Of a stretch of DNA of 64,000 bases, positions 45,207 to 53,083 are shown in pieces; positions within the stretch are counted from its first letter, which is position 1, and each line of letters opens with the position of its first letter. The DNA lies in contig JACRBC010000068.1 in the NCBI GenBank assembly GCA_016213245.1, positions 20,341 to 84,340 on the forward strand, in the 5' to 3' direction. A model generated the notes under the pieces. The model was not told the origin of the DNA. It saw only the letters and a program-made list of their open reading frames with translations, and did not search any database. Position numbers and translations under genes: made by a program. Source of the stretch: Candidatus Solibacter usitatus. Lineage in GTDB: Bacteria; Acidobacteriota; Terriglobia; Bryobacterales; Bryobacteraceae.

Positions 45207-46421
45207 TTGCTGCTGACTGGGACCTTCACCTTGATTCTTGCCTGGCCCGCGCCTGACGCGGCCGCGCTTCGCCTGTGCCGCGAGGCGGGGGCGGAGTTCG
45301 TAATCACCCCACTGGGAGACGGCCATGCGCCGGCGCACGAGGCAGGTTTGCGTCTGGTGGCGGAGGCCGCCGCCGCTCCGGCGGCGATGGAGCGGGCACG
45401 GGTGGCGGGCTACGATGGCGTGGCGGTGACGGCGGCGGGAAGCGAGGCGGAGTTCAGGAAGTTCATCGAGGCGCAGAAGGGCTTCGTGCAGTTCGTGTAT
45501 GTGAAGCCCGATCAACTCGGCTGGGACGTGGCCCCGGCGCGGGCGGTGCTTCGTGGCGGCATGTGGCCGGGCGTGCAACAGGGGTCGCTGGGCGAGGCAG
45601 GCGCCACCGAACGGCCGTGGCTGAACGGTAACCTGCATCTCTACGCCTACATGCGGGCTATGCACCCGTCGCGGGAGGCCGTGCTGAGTTTCGCCGCGGA
45701 CGACAAGCCGGCGCGCTATGAAGGCGCGGAGATCGCCCTGGCGGAGGCGTTTGCGGGGGGCGGGAGCGTGGTGCTGGCGCTGCCGGAGATGTACCGGACC
45801 GGGCTGTTGACGGGAGGTGCGCGGGCGCTGGCGGCGTGGAAGCGGCTGGGGAAGGTGGCGGCGTTCTTGAAACAGCAGGCGGGAGTGCGCCGGGCGGGGG
45901 GCGGGGCACGTCTCGCGGTTGTGGCGGGCGCATTGGACGAACAAACCGAAGAGGTGCTGAACCTGGCCTATCGGAACAACCTGAGCCCGGAGGTGCTGCG
46001 GGCGGGGGATGCGGAGAGGATCCGCCGTTTCGGCCAGGATGGCCGGATGGTGGTCACGATTCCGGAGACGGTGCTCGACCCCTCGGAATTCGCGCGGGAC
46101 CTGAAAGAAAAGGTGGGGCTCGCCAATCCGGCGGGCCGGGGGTTGAGCGGCCTGGATCTGCGCGTCTGGAACGCGTCGACCGTGTTGGGAACGCTGCACC
46201 GCGGGGAGGGCGTCAAGGTCGTGGTGCTGGTGAGTTACGGCCGCTGGATGGACCAGGATTTCCTGGTCGGCTTGCGCGGCGACTACTCCGGCGGAGTGAT
46301 GGCGCAGCCGGAAGGGGCGGAACGGAGACTGGAATTGATGCGGCGCGGCGGGCGTGTGGAATTGAACCTGAAAGGGCTGGAGCGCGTGGCAGTCATCACT
46401 CTCAAGGAGAAGGCCAAATGA
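45207..46421 (+). CDS. Hypothetical exported protein
   Basis: It starts at a TTG with GGAG 7 bases upstream; the N-terminus (LLTGTFTLILAWPAPDAAA) is a signal peptide. The 404-residue product has an early TIM-barrel-like half (EAGAEFVITPLGDGHAPAHE, RARVAGYDGVAVTAAGSEAE, QFVYVKPDQLGWDVAP) and a beta-rich second half. I do not recognise the family. Its stop overlaps the DUF362 gene by four bases (ATGA), so the two are one operon and probably work together. Confidence 0.55.
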   Translation: MLLTGTFTLILAWPAPDAAALRLCREAGAEFVITPLGDGHAPAHEAGLRLVAEAAAAPAAMERARVAGYDGVAVTAAGSEAEFRKFIEAQKGFVQFVYVKPDQLGWDVAPARAVLRGGMWPGVQQGSLGEAGATERPWLNGNLHLYAYMRAMHPSREAVLSFAADDKPARYEGAEIALAEAFAGGGSVVLALPEMYRTGLLTGGARALAAWKRLGKVAAFLKQQAGVRRAGGGARLAVVAGALDEQTEEVLNLAYRNNLSPEVLRAGDAERIRRFGQDGRMVVTIPETVLDPSEFARDLKEKVGLANPAGRGLSGLDLRVWNASTVLGTLHRGEGVKVVVLVSYGRWMDQDFLVGLRGDYSGGVMAQPEGAERRLELMRRGGRVELNLKGLERVAVITLKEKAK

Positions 46422-47671
46422 ACTGGAGCCGCAGGGAGTTTCTAGGCTCGGCCGTATCGGCCGGAGCATTGCAGGCCGCGCCGGCGCAGTACTTCGGCCT
46501 GCACCCGTTCGTCGAGGCGAACCCGAAGGCGGTTTTCGTCCAGCGGACCCAGGTTCCGCACAAGATGGACGCGGCGGCCAAGAAGAACGCCGGCCTGAAA
46601 CTCGCCCGCGAGATCTTCGTCCCCAGCCAGACCGCGGGCATCCCTCTGTCGCACCGCATCCTGTTGAAGCCGAACATCACCAGCGTGCGCACACGGAACC
46701 GTCCGGACGTGGACAACTGGGGCACAGGCACAGACCCGGACTTCTACGAAGGCATCATCATGGGCCTGAGGGAGGTGGGGCTCAAGAAGTTCCACTTCGC
46801 CGAGACCAACCTCTACCACTCCTGGCATTACCGCGGCTTCGCCGACATCCATGCGCGGCACGGCGTCGTCGAGAGCGAACCCGAGCAGCACTTCGACACG
46901 CCCCGCGCCGAGCGGGAGATCGTCTGGAGCAAGGTGCCCGGCGCGGTGATCTACAGCCGCATCCCGCACCACTGGCCTGTGGGCCAGTCCGACACCTGGC
47001 TGCTGAATATCGCCAAGTGGAAGGGCCACTCCATGTGCCTGACGCAGAGCGTGAAGAACGAGCAGGGGCTGGTGATTCTGCCGTTCGTCCGGTTCTGTTC
47101 GGGGATGCGGATGGTGACGGGCGTACCGGATCAGATGAAGCAGCACATGTGCGCGGGGGCCGGCGAGCGGGCCGCGCGTTACTTCGAGAGCCACCGCAAG
47201 ATGGGTTTCAAGCGTTATGAAGCCGAACCGGACGGCAAGGTGTCACCGCTGGCGCAGGAGATCTGGGCGCACAAGACGTGCGACAACCAGAGCGTCATGA
47301 AGACCGGCCTGGCCATGATCGAAGGGATCTACGGGCGCGACGGCGATGGATTCGGCGTCGGGACCGACTACCTGACGAACCTCGTGATGTTCTCCAAGGA
47401 CAAGTTCCGGCTGGACCTCATCGGCCTCTGGCTGGGCGGCCACGAACCGGGCAACGTCTACCTCTACCGCATCGCCAAGGAGCGCGGCCTGACCGACACC
47501 TTTAACCCGTGGGATGTGCCCGTCTACGAATGGATCGACGGCAAGCCCGTGCCGCGCAAGCTCACCGATTTCCCGCGCCACGAGTTGAAGAGCATCTACC
47601 TGCAGATGCCCGGCGAGCCCTTCCTGCATCTGGCCAACGAGCGCTTCGACTACGACAAGGTGCGGGCCTGA
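46418..47671 (+). CDS. Tat-exported DUF362 family protein
   Basis: The 417-residue protein begins MNWSRREFLGSAVSAGALQA, a twin-arginine signal. Family landmarks are ILLKPNITSVRTRN (the IKPN motif), FHFAETNLYHSW, KGHSMCLTQSVKNEQG (the KxH...TxxxKN motif) and MIEGIYGRDGDGFGVG. DUF362 proteins sometimes carry Fe-S clusters at the C-terminus; no CxxC cluster is present here. The function is unknown. It overlaps the hypothetical exported protein by four bases and meets the convergent triple-domain gene after 9 bases. Confidence 0.75.
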   Translation: MNWSRREFLGSAVSAGALQAAPAQYFGLHPFVEANPKAVFVQRTQVPHKMDAAAKKNAGLKLAREIFVPSQTAGIPLSHRILLKPNITSVRTRNRPDVDNWGTGTDPDFYEGIIMGLREVGLKKFHFAETNLYHSWHYRGFADIHARHGVVESEPEQHFDTPRAEREIVWSKVPGAVIYSRIPHHWPVGQSDTWLLNIAKWKGHSMCLTQSVKNEQGLVILPFVRFCSGMRMVTGVPDQMKQHMCAGAGERAARYFESHRKMGFKRYEAEPDGKVSPLAQEIWAHKTCDNQSVMKTGLAMIEGIYGRDGDGFGVGTDYLTNLVMFSKDKFRLDLIGLWLGGHEPGNVYLYRIAKERGLTDTFNPWDVPVYEWIDGKPVPRKLTDFPRHELKSIYLQMPGEPFLHLANERFDYDKVRA

Positions 47672-47680
47672 ACTGTTGGG

Positions 47681-49597
47681 TCACACCAGCCGCGAGAAGC
47701 GGCGGTTCGATTCCGGGAAGTCCACGCCCATTGCGATCGTGACCACCACGCCGGACAGTACCGCGGCCGGGAGCGGATCCCAGGTGAAACGCAGCGCAGG
47801 CGCGGCACCGCTCTCTCCGAGAGCGGTCATCAGCGCTCCGGCCACCACGCTGGCCACGGCCGACCACTGGTAGAGCCGCAGCCGCAGAAACGCCGGCGTT
47901 TGCGGCTCTCCGCGCCATGCCTCTTCGACAAACCGGCCCAGGCCGGTGAGGATGAAGTACATCCCGGCGATGAAATGCAGAGGCGTCGCAAGCGTCCACA
48001 GGCGGGTCACCGCCAACGCGACGAGGCCGTTCCACAGGATCGAGTAGACCGGAGTCGGGTGCAGCGGCACCCCCTTCCAGGCGGTCATGCGGCAGACCCG
48101 CAAGCGCGGATGCTGGTAACGGATTCCCACGTCCTCCGGCGCCGGGCGGCCGTGGCAGCAACCCTGCACCAGGCACCGCAGCCGGCCCAGCGCCTGCGCC
48201 CAGGGACCTCCCAGCGAGAATGCCCCCAGCACCAACCAGGGACTCGTATCGAACAGGGGCGCGGCCACTGCGCCCAGAGTGCCGCCGAGTAGGCCTCCAT
48301 AGAAGCCGTAGGGCCTCAGCAGTTGAGGCGAGCCTTCGATCATCTGCGCCCACAGCGCCGCGCCCACCACGACCGTCCCTGCTGCTACGAAGATCGCCGT
48401 CAGGTGTCCCGCACCGGCACCGGCTCCGGCAATCCACAACGCGACCAGCGCGCCCGCGCCGGCATAAGCCCCATGGTTGATCACCCGTACCGGCCCGGTC
48501 CTCCACTCTTGCCAGGAGTTGGCGATGCGCTCGGCCTGCCGCCGGATGGCGTTCCAAAGCGAGGCGCCGCGCACGACCAGCACGGCAGCGGCGGCGCCGC
48601 CGAGGACATCCACAACCGGATGCTGCCCGGTGGTTACACAACTGGCGGCAATCAGTGCCGCCCAGCCATAGCAAATCCATCGCAGCCGGGGCCAGCGACG
48701 CGCAAGCACCTCCGCCGCCAGCAAGGCCCAGATCACGTGAAACGAAGGAAACGCCGCAGCGGGGCCGTCCAGCGTTCGCTCCCAGGCCAGCAGGCGCCCC
48801 GGCAGAGTCTGGGGCGTGAACGGGCGTGGCGGCGCCACCAGCGGAATGGCCAAGTACAGCGGGAATGCCACCACCATCGCCCACAGCGCCCGGACTGAGA
48901 ATGCGCGCAGGCCGCCGCGGGTCCTGGCCAGCAGCGGCGCAAGCGCGGTGAAGACATATGCGCTGGCATAGATCAGTTCCGTCCATTCGAGCACCGGCAG
49001 CCGGCTCTCAAATGACAGCGCGCCAGTTATGGCATCGGGCGGCGTCCCCAGGGCCAGCACCGCTTCGTACAGCGCAAGCCACGGCAGCAGCACGAAGACA
49101 AAACAGGCCAGCCGCTCCGCGCCCGACGGCCGTTCCGGGCCCGGCGCAGGCAACAGCCTGTCCGGGATGGAACCGAATCGCTCCCGCAGGTCATGCCGCT
49201 CGTACCCCAGCACCAGCGCCGCGCAGCCCAGCGCCACCATCGGCGAGACCAGCCACAGACCGCTGGCCGAACCGGCGACGATCGAGACGCCCGCGCAGAG
49301 CAGGCAAAAGCCGGTGTAGATGGGGTGGGGAAGCAGCCGGAAGACGCCGCGCGCGACATAGCGCGGCGGAGGATAAGCGTTCATCGGCAGGCCGCCGCCA
49401 TAAGTCCAAAGATGGGCCATGCCCAGCAGCAGCAGCAGCGACCCGGCCGCCGCCGCGGTCAATCCGAGCGGCAACGAAGCCACTGCGGGAAGGCGCACGG
49501 TATCGGCGGTTGCCTTCGCCCAGGCCACCAGGGCGGCCGGCAGAACGATGGCAAACAGCGCGCCGTAGAGGACCTTTCCCAACCAGTTCAGGGCCAT
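47681..49597 (-). CDS. Three-domain membrane protein: ICMT/PEMT-like, PAP2-like and Lgt-like
   Basis: I chose the ATG at 49597 (MALNWLGKVLYG), with GAGG about 7 bases upstream inside the previous gene. The 638-residue polytopic protein shows three parts. Residues about 1-150 resemble isoprenylcysteine or phospholipid methyltransferases (LLPHPIYTGFCLLCAG and YERHDLRERFG). Residues about 200-350 resemble a PAP2-type phosphatase/transferase (PSFH at 284 and TTGQHPVVDVLGG at 322). Residues about 410-590 resemble prolipoprotein diacylglyceryl transferase (GRLRCLVQGCCHGRP at 471, HPTPVYSIL at 513, GLGRFVEEAWRGE at 552). Methyl, phosphate and diacylglyceryl chemistry on one chain suggests a lipid-modifying multienzyme. 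It follows the CrtC-like gene with a 10-base overlap, downstream of UbiA. Confidence 0.65.
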   Translation of the reverse strand: MALNWLGKVLYGALFAIVLPAALVAWAKATADTVRLPAVASLPLGLTAAAAGSLLLLLGMAHLWTYGGGLPMNAYPPPRYVARGVFRLLPHPIYTGFCLLCAGVSIVAGSASGLWLVSPMVALGCAALVLGYERHDLRERFGSIPDRLLPAPGPERPSGAERLACFVFVLLPWLALYEAVLALGTPPDAITGALSFESRLPVLEWTELIYASAYVFTALAPLLARTRGGLRAFSVRALWAMVVAFPLYLAIPLVAPPRPFTPQTLPGRLLAWERTLDGPAAAFPSFHVIWALLAAEVLARRWPRLRWICYGWAALIAASCVTTGQHPVVDVLGGAAAAVLVVRGASLWNAIRRQAERIANSWQEWRTGPVRVINHGAYAGAGALVALWIAGAGAGAGHLTAIFVAAGTVVVGAALWAQMIEGSPQLLRPYGFYGGLLGGTLGAVAAPLFDTSPWLVLGAFSLGGPWAQALGRLRCLVQGCCHGRPAPEDVGIRYQHPRLRVCRMTAWKGVPLHPTPVYSILWNGLVALAVTRLWTLATPLHFIAGMYFILTGLGRFVEEAWRGEPQTPAFLRLRLYQWSAVASVVAGALMTALGESGAAPALRFTWDPLPAAVLSGVVVTIAMGVDFPESNRRFSRLV

Positions 49598-50376
49598 TCG
49601 ACTACCTCGTGAATCGCCATTCCCACCGAATCCACCTGGCCCGGCCGCCGCAGGACGGCGCGGCTGAGCCACTTGCACTCCCGCATGCCGAAGGTCCTTG
49701 CCGGCAACAGCCTGTCCACATGCGCCAGAACCGACAGCGCGGTATCGCCGAGCTTCCCTTCCCGCAGAATCACGCCGCGGTCGAGACTCACCACGCCGCG
49801 CCCCTGCTCCAGCACAACCTCACGGTCGCTGATCGACGACGCTGATACCGGCAAGCCGTTGTCATAGACCACCTGTTTGTTGTGAGGCCCGCGCCAATCG
49901 ATCCACACCAAGGCATCGCGCTCGTTGACAAACCGGCCCCACCTCAGCAGGCGGATGGGCAGACGCCAGGGCGGAATGGTCAGCCGCAGGCGCTCCGCGT
50001 AGCCGAAACCGCGAAAGGGCTTCCCGTCGCCGATTCGCACCTCCGCCAAGCTCCGCGGCGCGACACAGTTCCACTCCAGACACCCGGCTTCGGACTCAAA
50101 CAACACCTCTCGCACCGCCGCCCCGGTCTCCGACCACACGCCGACGGCCCTCCACACTGGGGAATTCCACTCGATGTTCCCGGCGTGCACGGGCGCAGGC
50201 TGCCTCCGCAACGAGTACCGGCCGCGCACCGGCCCTCCGGGTTCATGGATGAGCAGATTCGCGTAGTGAATCGTGGGGATGCGCCAGTGCAGTTGGGCGT
50301 GGTAGACGATCACGGCGCCGCCAGCGCCGGTGACGCAATCGGCATACCACTTCGACAGCTCGAATGAGGAGTTCAT
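49588..50376 (-). CDS. CrtC/AttH lipocalin-like protein (possible hydratase or lipid-binding)
   Basis: The 262-residue protein lacks a clear signal peptide and is beta-rich with many Trp (FELSKWYADCVTGAGGAVIV, LHWRIPTIHYANLLIHEPGG, EWNSPVWRAVGVWS). The Trp-rich start and beta pattern resemble CrtC (carotenoid 1,2-hydratase)/AttH-like double-lipocalin proteins; I hold this loosely. It sits between a UbiA prenyltransferase (stop 9 bases upstream) and the triple-domain membrane gene, whose start it overlaps by 10 bases. A role on a prenylated lipid is inferred from that context only. Confidence 0.5.
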   Translation of the reverse strand: MNSSFELSKWYADCVTGAGGAVIVYHAQLHWRIPTIHYANLLIHEPGGPVRGRYSLRRQPAPVHAGNIEWNSPVWRAVGVWSETGAAVREVLFESEAGCLEWNCVAPRSLAEVRIGDGKPFRGFGYAERLRLTIPPWRLPIRLLRWGRFVNERDALVWIDWRGPHNKQVVYDNGLPVSASSISDREVVLEQGRGVVSLDRGVILREGKLGDTALSVLAHVDRLLPARTFGMRECKWLSRAVLRRPGQVDSVGMAIHEVVEWP

Positions 50377-50385
50377 GGATGCACG

Positions 50386-51189
50386 CTAGCTCTCGCCGCA
50401 GGCCAGGGCCACGGCCCCGATCAGCATGGGAAAACGGGACAACTGAATCCGCCTGCCGTCGCTGAGCCCCGGCCAGAAGAGCACCGCCGTGAACGAACAC
50501 AACATCGCCAGCGCCGCGATCCTGCCGATGCTGTCCCGCTCGATCGCCACCAGGAAGGCCGCCGACAGCAGCATCAGCGCCACGCCGGTACGCCGGGTGC
50601 GCTCTTGCCCGAGCAGGGCGGCGATGGTCTCCACACCCGCGCGGCGATCGCCCTCCATCTCATCGGCGTCCATCCAGATTTCGCGGCCCGCGATGAACGC
50701 GGCCAGCGCCGCATAGACCGGCCAGGATCGCTGCACGCCGGCGATCGTCGAACCGTACAGCAACGGAGCGCAGCACAACGTTGCCACGTACACGCCCTTG
50801 CCGGCTGGAAACCGCAGCGCCAGCGGCGAATACACGAGCAGCCCCAGGCTTGCTGCCGCCAGCACGCCGTCGGCCGCGCCCCGCACCGGCGAGACCACGA
50901 AGACAAGCGGCAGGAGCACTGCCGCAAACAACACCGCCGCTCTTCTCGACAGCTCGCCAGTGGCGATGGGGCGCCGGAGACCCGCCTTTGCGTCCTTCTC
51001 GTGATCCACCACGTCGTTGACCACGAAGCCGAACATCGCCAGGATGGTCATTGCCGCGCCCGCGGCGAGGCCCACGAACGACAGCCGACCCTGCGCAACG
51101 GTCAGCACCGAAGCCGCCAGCGTGCCCGCCACCAGCGAGGAGAGCGGGCGCGTGGTTCGCGCCAGGGCAGGCACAACACTGCGAGTCAC
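50386..51189 (-). CDS. UbiA family prenyltransferase
   Basis: I chose the GTG at 51189; the open frame continues upstream to 51369 without a credible start. The 267-residue protein is polytopic, and both Asp-rich motifs of UbiA are present: NDVVDHEKDAKAGLRRP (about residues 55-71) and WMDADEMEGDRRAG (about 172-185). These bind the prenyl diphosphate through Mg2+. The length and NDxxDxxxD form resemble digeranylgeranylglyceryl-phosphate or menaquinone/homogentisate-type enzymes, but the acceptor cannot be assigned. It leads the cassette with the CrtC-like and triple-domain genes on the minus strand. Confidence 0.85.
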   Translation of the reverse strand: MTRSVVPALARTTRPLSSLVAGTLAASVLTVAQGRLSFVGLAAGAAMTILAMFGFVVNDVVDHEKDAKAGLRRPIATGELSRRAAVLFAAVLLPLVFVVSPVRGAADGVLAAASLGLLVYSPLALRFPAGKGVYVATLCCAPLLYGSTIAGVQRSWPVYAALAAFIAGREIWMDADEMEGDRRAGVETIAALLGQERTRRTGVALMLLSAAFLVAIERDSIGRIAALAMLCSFTAVLFWPGLSDGRRIQLSRFPMLIGAVALACGES

Positions 51190-51329
51190 TTCGCGACTAC
51201 CTCGTGCATGACCAGCAGGGCGGACGTCTGGCGGACAGCAAGGTTGTCGCGCCAGGCATCGAGACGAGCGTGATCCGCGGCGAGGACGGAGAAGCAGCAC
51301 CAGGCGAGGAGTGCGCCGCGGCGGATCAC
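51186..51329 (-). CDS. Possible small ORF upstream of the UbiA gene
   Basis: A 47-codon frame from a GTG at 51329 encodes VIRRGALLAWCCFSVLAADH followed by a short charged tail and ends MHEVVAK. Its stop overlaps the UbiA GTG (GTGA), and its hydrophobic N-terminus resembles a signal peptide. There is no clear ribosome site. The tail's CACGAGGTAGTCG is also found at the end of the CrtC-like gene, where it serves as the next gene's ribosome site. It may be a leader peptide or a remnant. Confidence 0.25.
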   Translation of the reverse strand: MIRRGALLAWCCFSVLAADHARLDAWRDNLAVRQTSALLVMHEVVAK

Positions 51330-51376
51330 AGCGGTAGTATAGCGCCGCCTCGGCCGGACAGCGGTACAATCCGGGA

Positions 51377-52294
51377 ATGGAACGTCGAACATTTGTCGCA
51401 TCCGCGCTGACCCTGCCCGCGGCCGCGGCGAGCGCATTCCCGAAGCGGCCCTACAAGGACGGCATCGAGCTTTCCGCCATCGGCTTCGGCGGCATCGTGC
51501 TGATGGGCATGGAACAGCCGGAGGCCAACCGCTACCTGGCGCAGACCTGGGACAAGGGGATCAACTACTACGACGTGGCGCCGTCGTATGGCAATGGCGA
51601 GGCCGAGATCAAGCTCGGCCCGGCGCTCGAACCCTACCGGAAAAACGCCTTCCTGGCCTGCAAGACCGGCAAGCGGGACGCCGCCGGCGCGCAGGAGGAG
51701 TTGGAGCGCTCCCTCAAGCGCCTGAGGACCGATCACTTCGACCTGTACCAGTTCCATGCGGTCTCCTCGATGGACGACGTGAAGAAGATCCTCGCCCCCG
51801 GCGGCGCCGCTGAGGTTTTCCTCAAGGCGAAGAAGGAGGGCAAGACGCGCTATGTGGGCTTCTCGGCACACAACCCTGAGGCCGCGCTGGCGCTGCTCGA
51901 CGCCTTCCCGGCCGACTCGGTGCTCTTTCCCGTCAACTTCGCCTGCTGGCAGACGGGCGGCTTCGGTCAGCAGATCCTGGAAAAGGCCAAGCAGAAAGGC
52001 GCGGCGCGCCTCGCCTTGAAAGGGATGGCCTACCGGCCCTGGCCGCAGAGCCTGCCGCGCCAGGACCGCAAGTACCAGAAGTGCTGGTATGAACCGCTCG
52101 ACAACCGCGCCCAAGCGCAACTCGCGCTCCGCTGGACGCTGTCGCAGGAGATCACCGCGGCCGTGCCGCCGGGCGAGGCGCGCCTGTTCGAGATGGCGCT
52201 GGACATCGCCGCGGCCTTCAAGCCGCTGAACCGGACCGAGCAGGCCGAGTTGGCGGCGTTAGCCAAGTCGACTGTGCCGATTTTCAAGGCGTGA
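51377..52294 (+). CDS. Aldo/keto reductase family protein with export signal
   Basis: The 305-residue protein starts MERRTFVASALTLPAAAASA, a Tat-like signal (one Arg-Arg followed by TF). The barrel has IGFGGIVLMGMEQPEA, the catalytic Asp and Tyr in NYYDVAPSYGNGEAE, the Lys in FLACKTGKRD and the His in LYQFHAVSS, so the active site is complete. The end carries AKR NADP-type features. It is divergent from the UbiA cassette and convergent with the 52469 gene across a tandem repeat array. Confidence 0.8.
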   Translation: MERRTFVASALTLPAAAASAFPKRPYKDGIELSAIGFGGIVLMGMEQPEANRYLAQTWDKGINYYDVAPSYGNGEAEIKLGPALEPYRKNAFLACKTGKRDAAGAQEELERSLKRLRTDHFDLYQFHAVSSMDDVKKILAPGGAAEVFLKAKKEGKTRYVGFSAHNPEAALALLDAFPADSVLFPVNFACWQTGGFGQQILEKAKQKGAARLALKGMAYRPWPQSLPRQDRKYQKCWYEPLDNRAQAQLALRWTLSQEITAAVPPGEARLFEMALDIAAAFKPLNRTEQAELAALAKSTVPIFKA

Positions 52295-52300
52295 AGGGGG

Positions 52301-52488
52301 CGGACCCGCTTGCTATCGCGCGCGGCTCTGCGGCGCGAGGATGCGAGCGGACCCGCTTGCTATCGCGCGCGGCTCTGCGGCGCGAGGATGCGAGTGGACC
52401 CGCTTGCTATCGCGCGCGGCTCTACGGCGCGAGGATGCGAGCGGACCCGCTTGCTATCGCGCGCGGCTCTACGGCGCGAGGATGCGGA
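52301..52488 (+). repeat. Four-unit tandem array of a 47-base repeat
   Basis: Units begin at 52301, 52348, 52395 and 52442, each CGGACCCGCTTGCTATCGCG followed by CGCGGCTCT(G/A)CGGCGCGAGGATGCGAG (the third opens TGG). Units 1-2 have TGCGG where units 3-4 have TACGG. The right part of each unit copies the 3' end of the minus-strand gene at 52469, including its stop codon CTA in units 3-4. The repeats are contiguous with no spacers. Confidence 0.9.
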
Positions 52489-53035
52489 TCGACCGCGGAT
52501 CGAACATCATCGGCTCGGGCGTGTGCCGGACAAAGATAAACCGGCCTTTGTATTCGCCCGGGTGGTATTCGAAGTACCCGATCGCATTCGCCACGGCGTG
52601 ATCGCCGCAGGGGTCCGGGTCGTTCATCCTCGCGGCCTCGGCCCTGAACAGCGCGTTGGGCACAACCGTGAAGTTCTGCTTGTTCCTGTCGCCGAGCGAG
52701 TAGCGATCGTCGTAGGAGACCACTTCACAGCCGGCTTGCTGGCGCGGAGTGAGGTGCTTGATGTACTTCAGCGCGATGGCTTCCTGGATCTTCTGCCGCT
52801 CGGGCTTCTCGAACACCTCCAGGACGATGACGCCGCGGGCGGCCTGCTGGCCAGGTCTGACCATGCGGACGGTGAGGCCGTCGGTTTTGAACTCCCGCGC
52901 CGCCGCGCCCTCGCATTGCTGGACCATCATAGCCACGCCGAGGTCCTGGTCGGACCAGGGCGCCCACTTGCATCCGGGCAACGCAGCGTTCTGCGCGGTG
53001 AGGAGGTAAAGCAAGAACCAGGGCGCAAGAAGCAT
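52469..53035 (-). CDS. Hypothetical exported protein
   Basis: The start is the ATG at 53035 (MLLAPWFLLYLLTAQNA, a signal peptide); the longer open frame to 53962 is antisense to the MFS gene. The 188-residue protein has several Cys (GCKWAPW, QQCEGAA, GCEVVSYDD, DPCGDHAV) that could form disulfides. The segments SLGDRNKQNFTVVPN and FEYHPGEYKGRFIFVRH suggest a beta-rich secreted fold. I do not recognise the family. The final ~20 bases and the stop lie in the fourth unit of the tandem repeat. Confidence 0.6.
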   Translation of the reverse strand: MLLAPWFLLYLLTAQNAALPGCKWAPWSDQDLGVAMMVQQCEGAAAREFKTDGLTVRMVRPGQQAARGVIVLEVFEKPERQKIQEAIALKYIKHLTPRQQAGCEVVSYDDRYSLGDRNKQNFTVVPNALFRAEAARMNDPDPCGDHAVANAIGYFEYHPGEYKGRFIFVRHTPEPMMFDPRSIRILAP

Positions 53036-53083
53036 ACCTACCAGGATATGATGATCCGGCGCGGCGTTTGGTAGGCTCGTTGT

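Noticed and set aside
52301..52488. Possible CRISPR array
   Set aside because: The 47-base units are directly contiguous without spacers and no cas genes are near.
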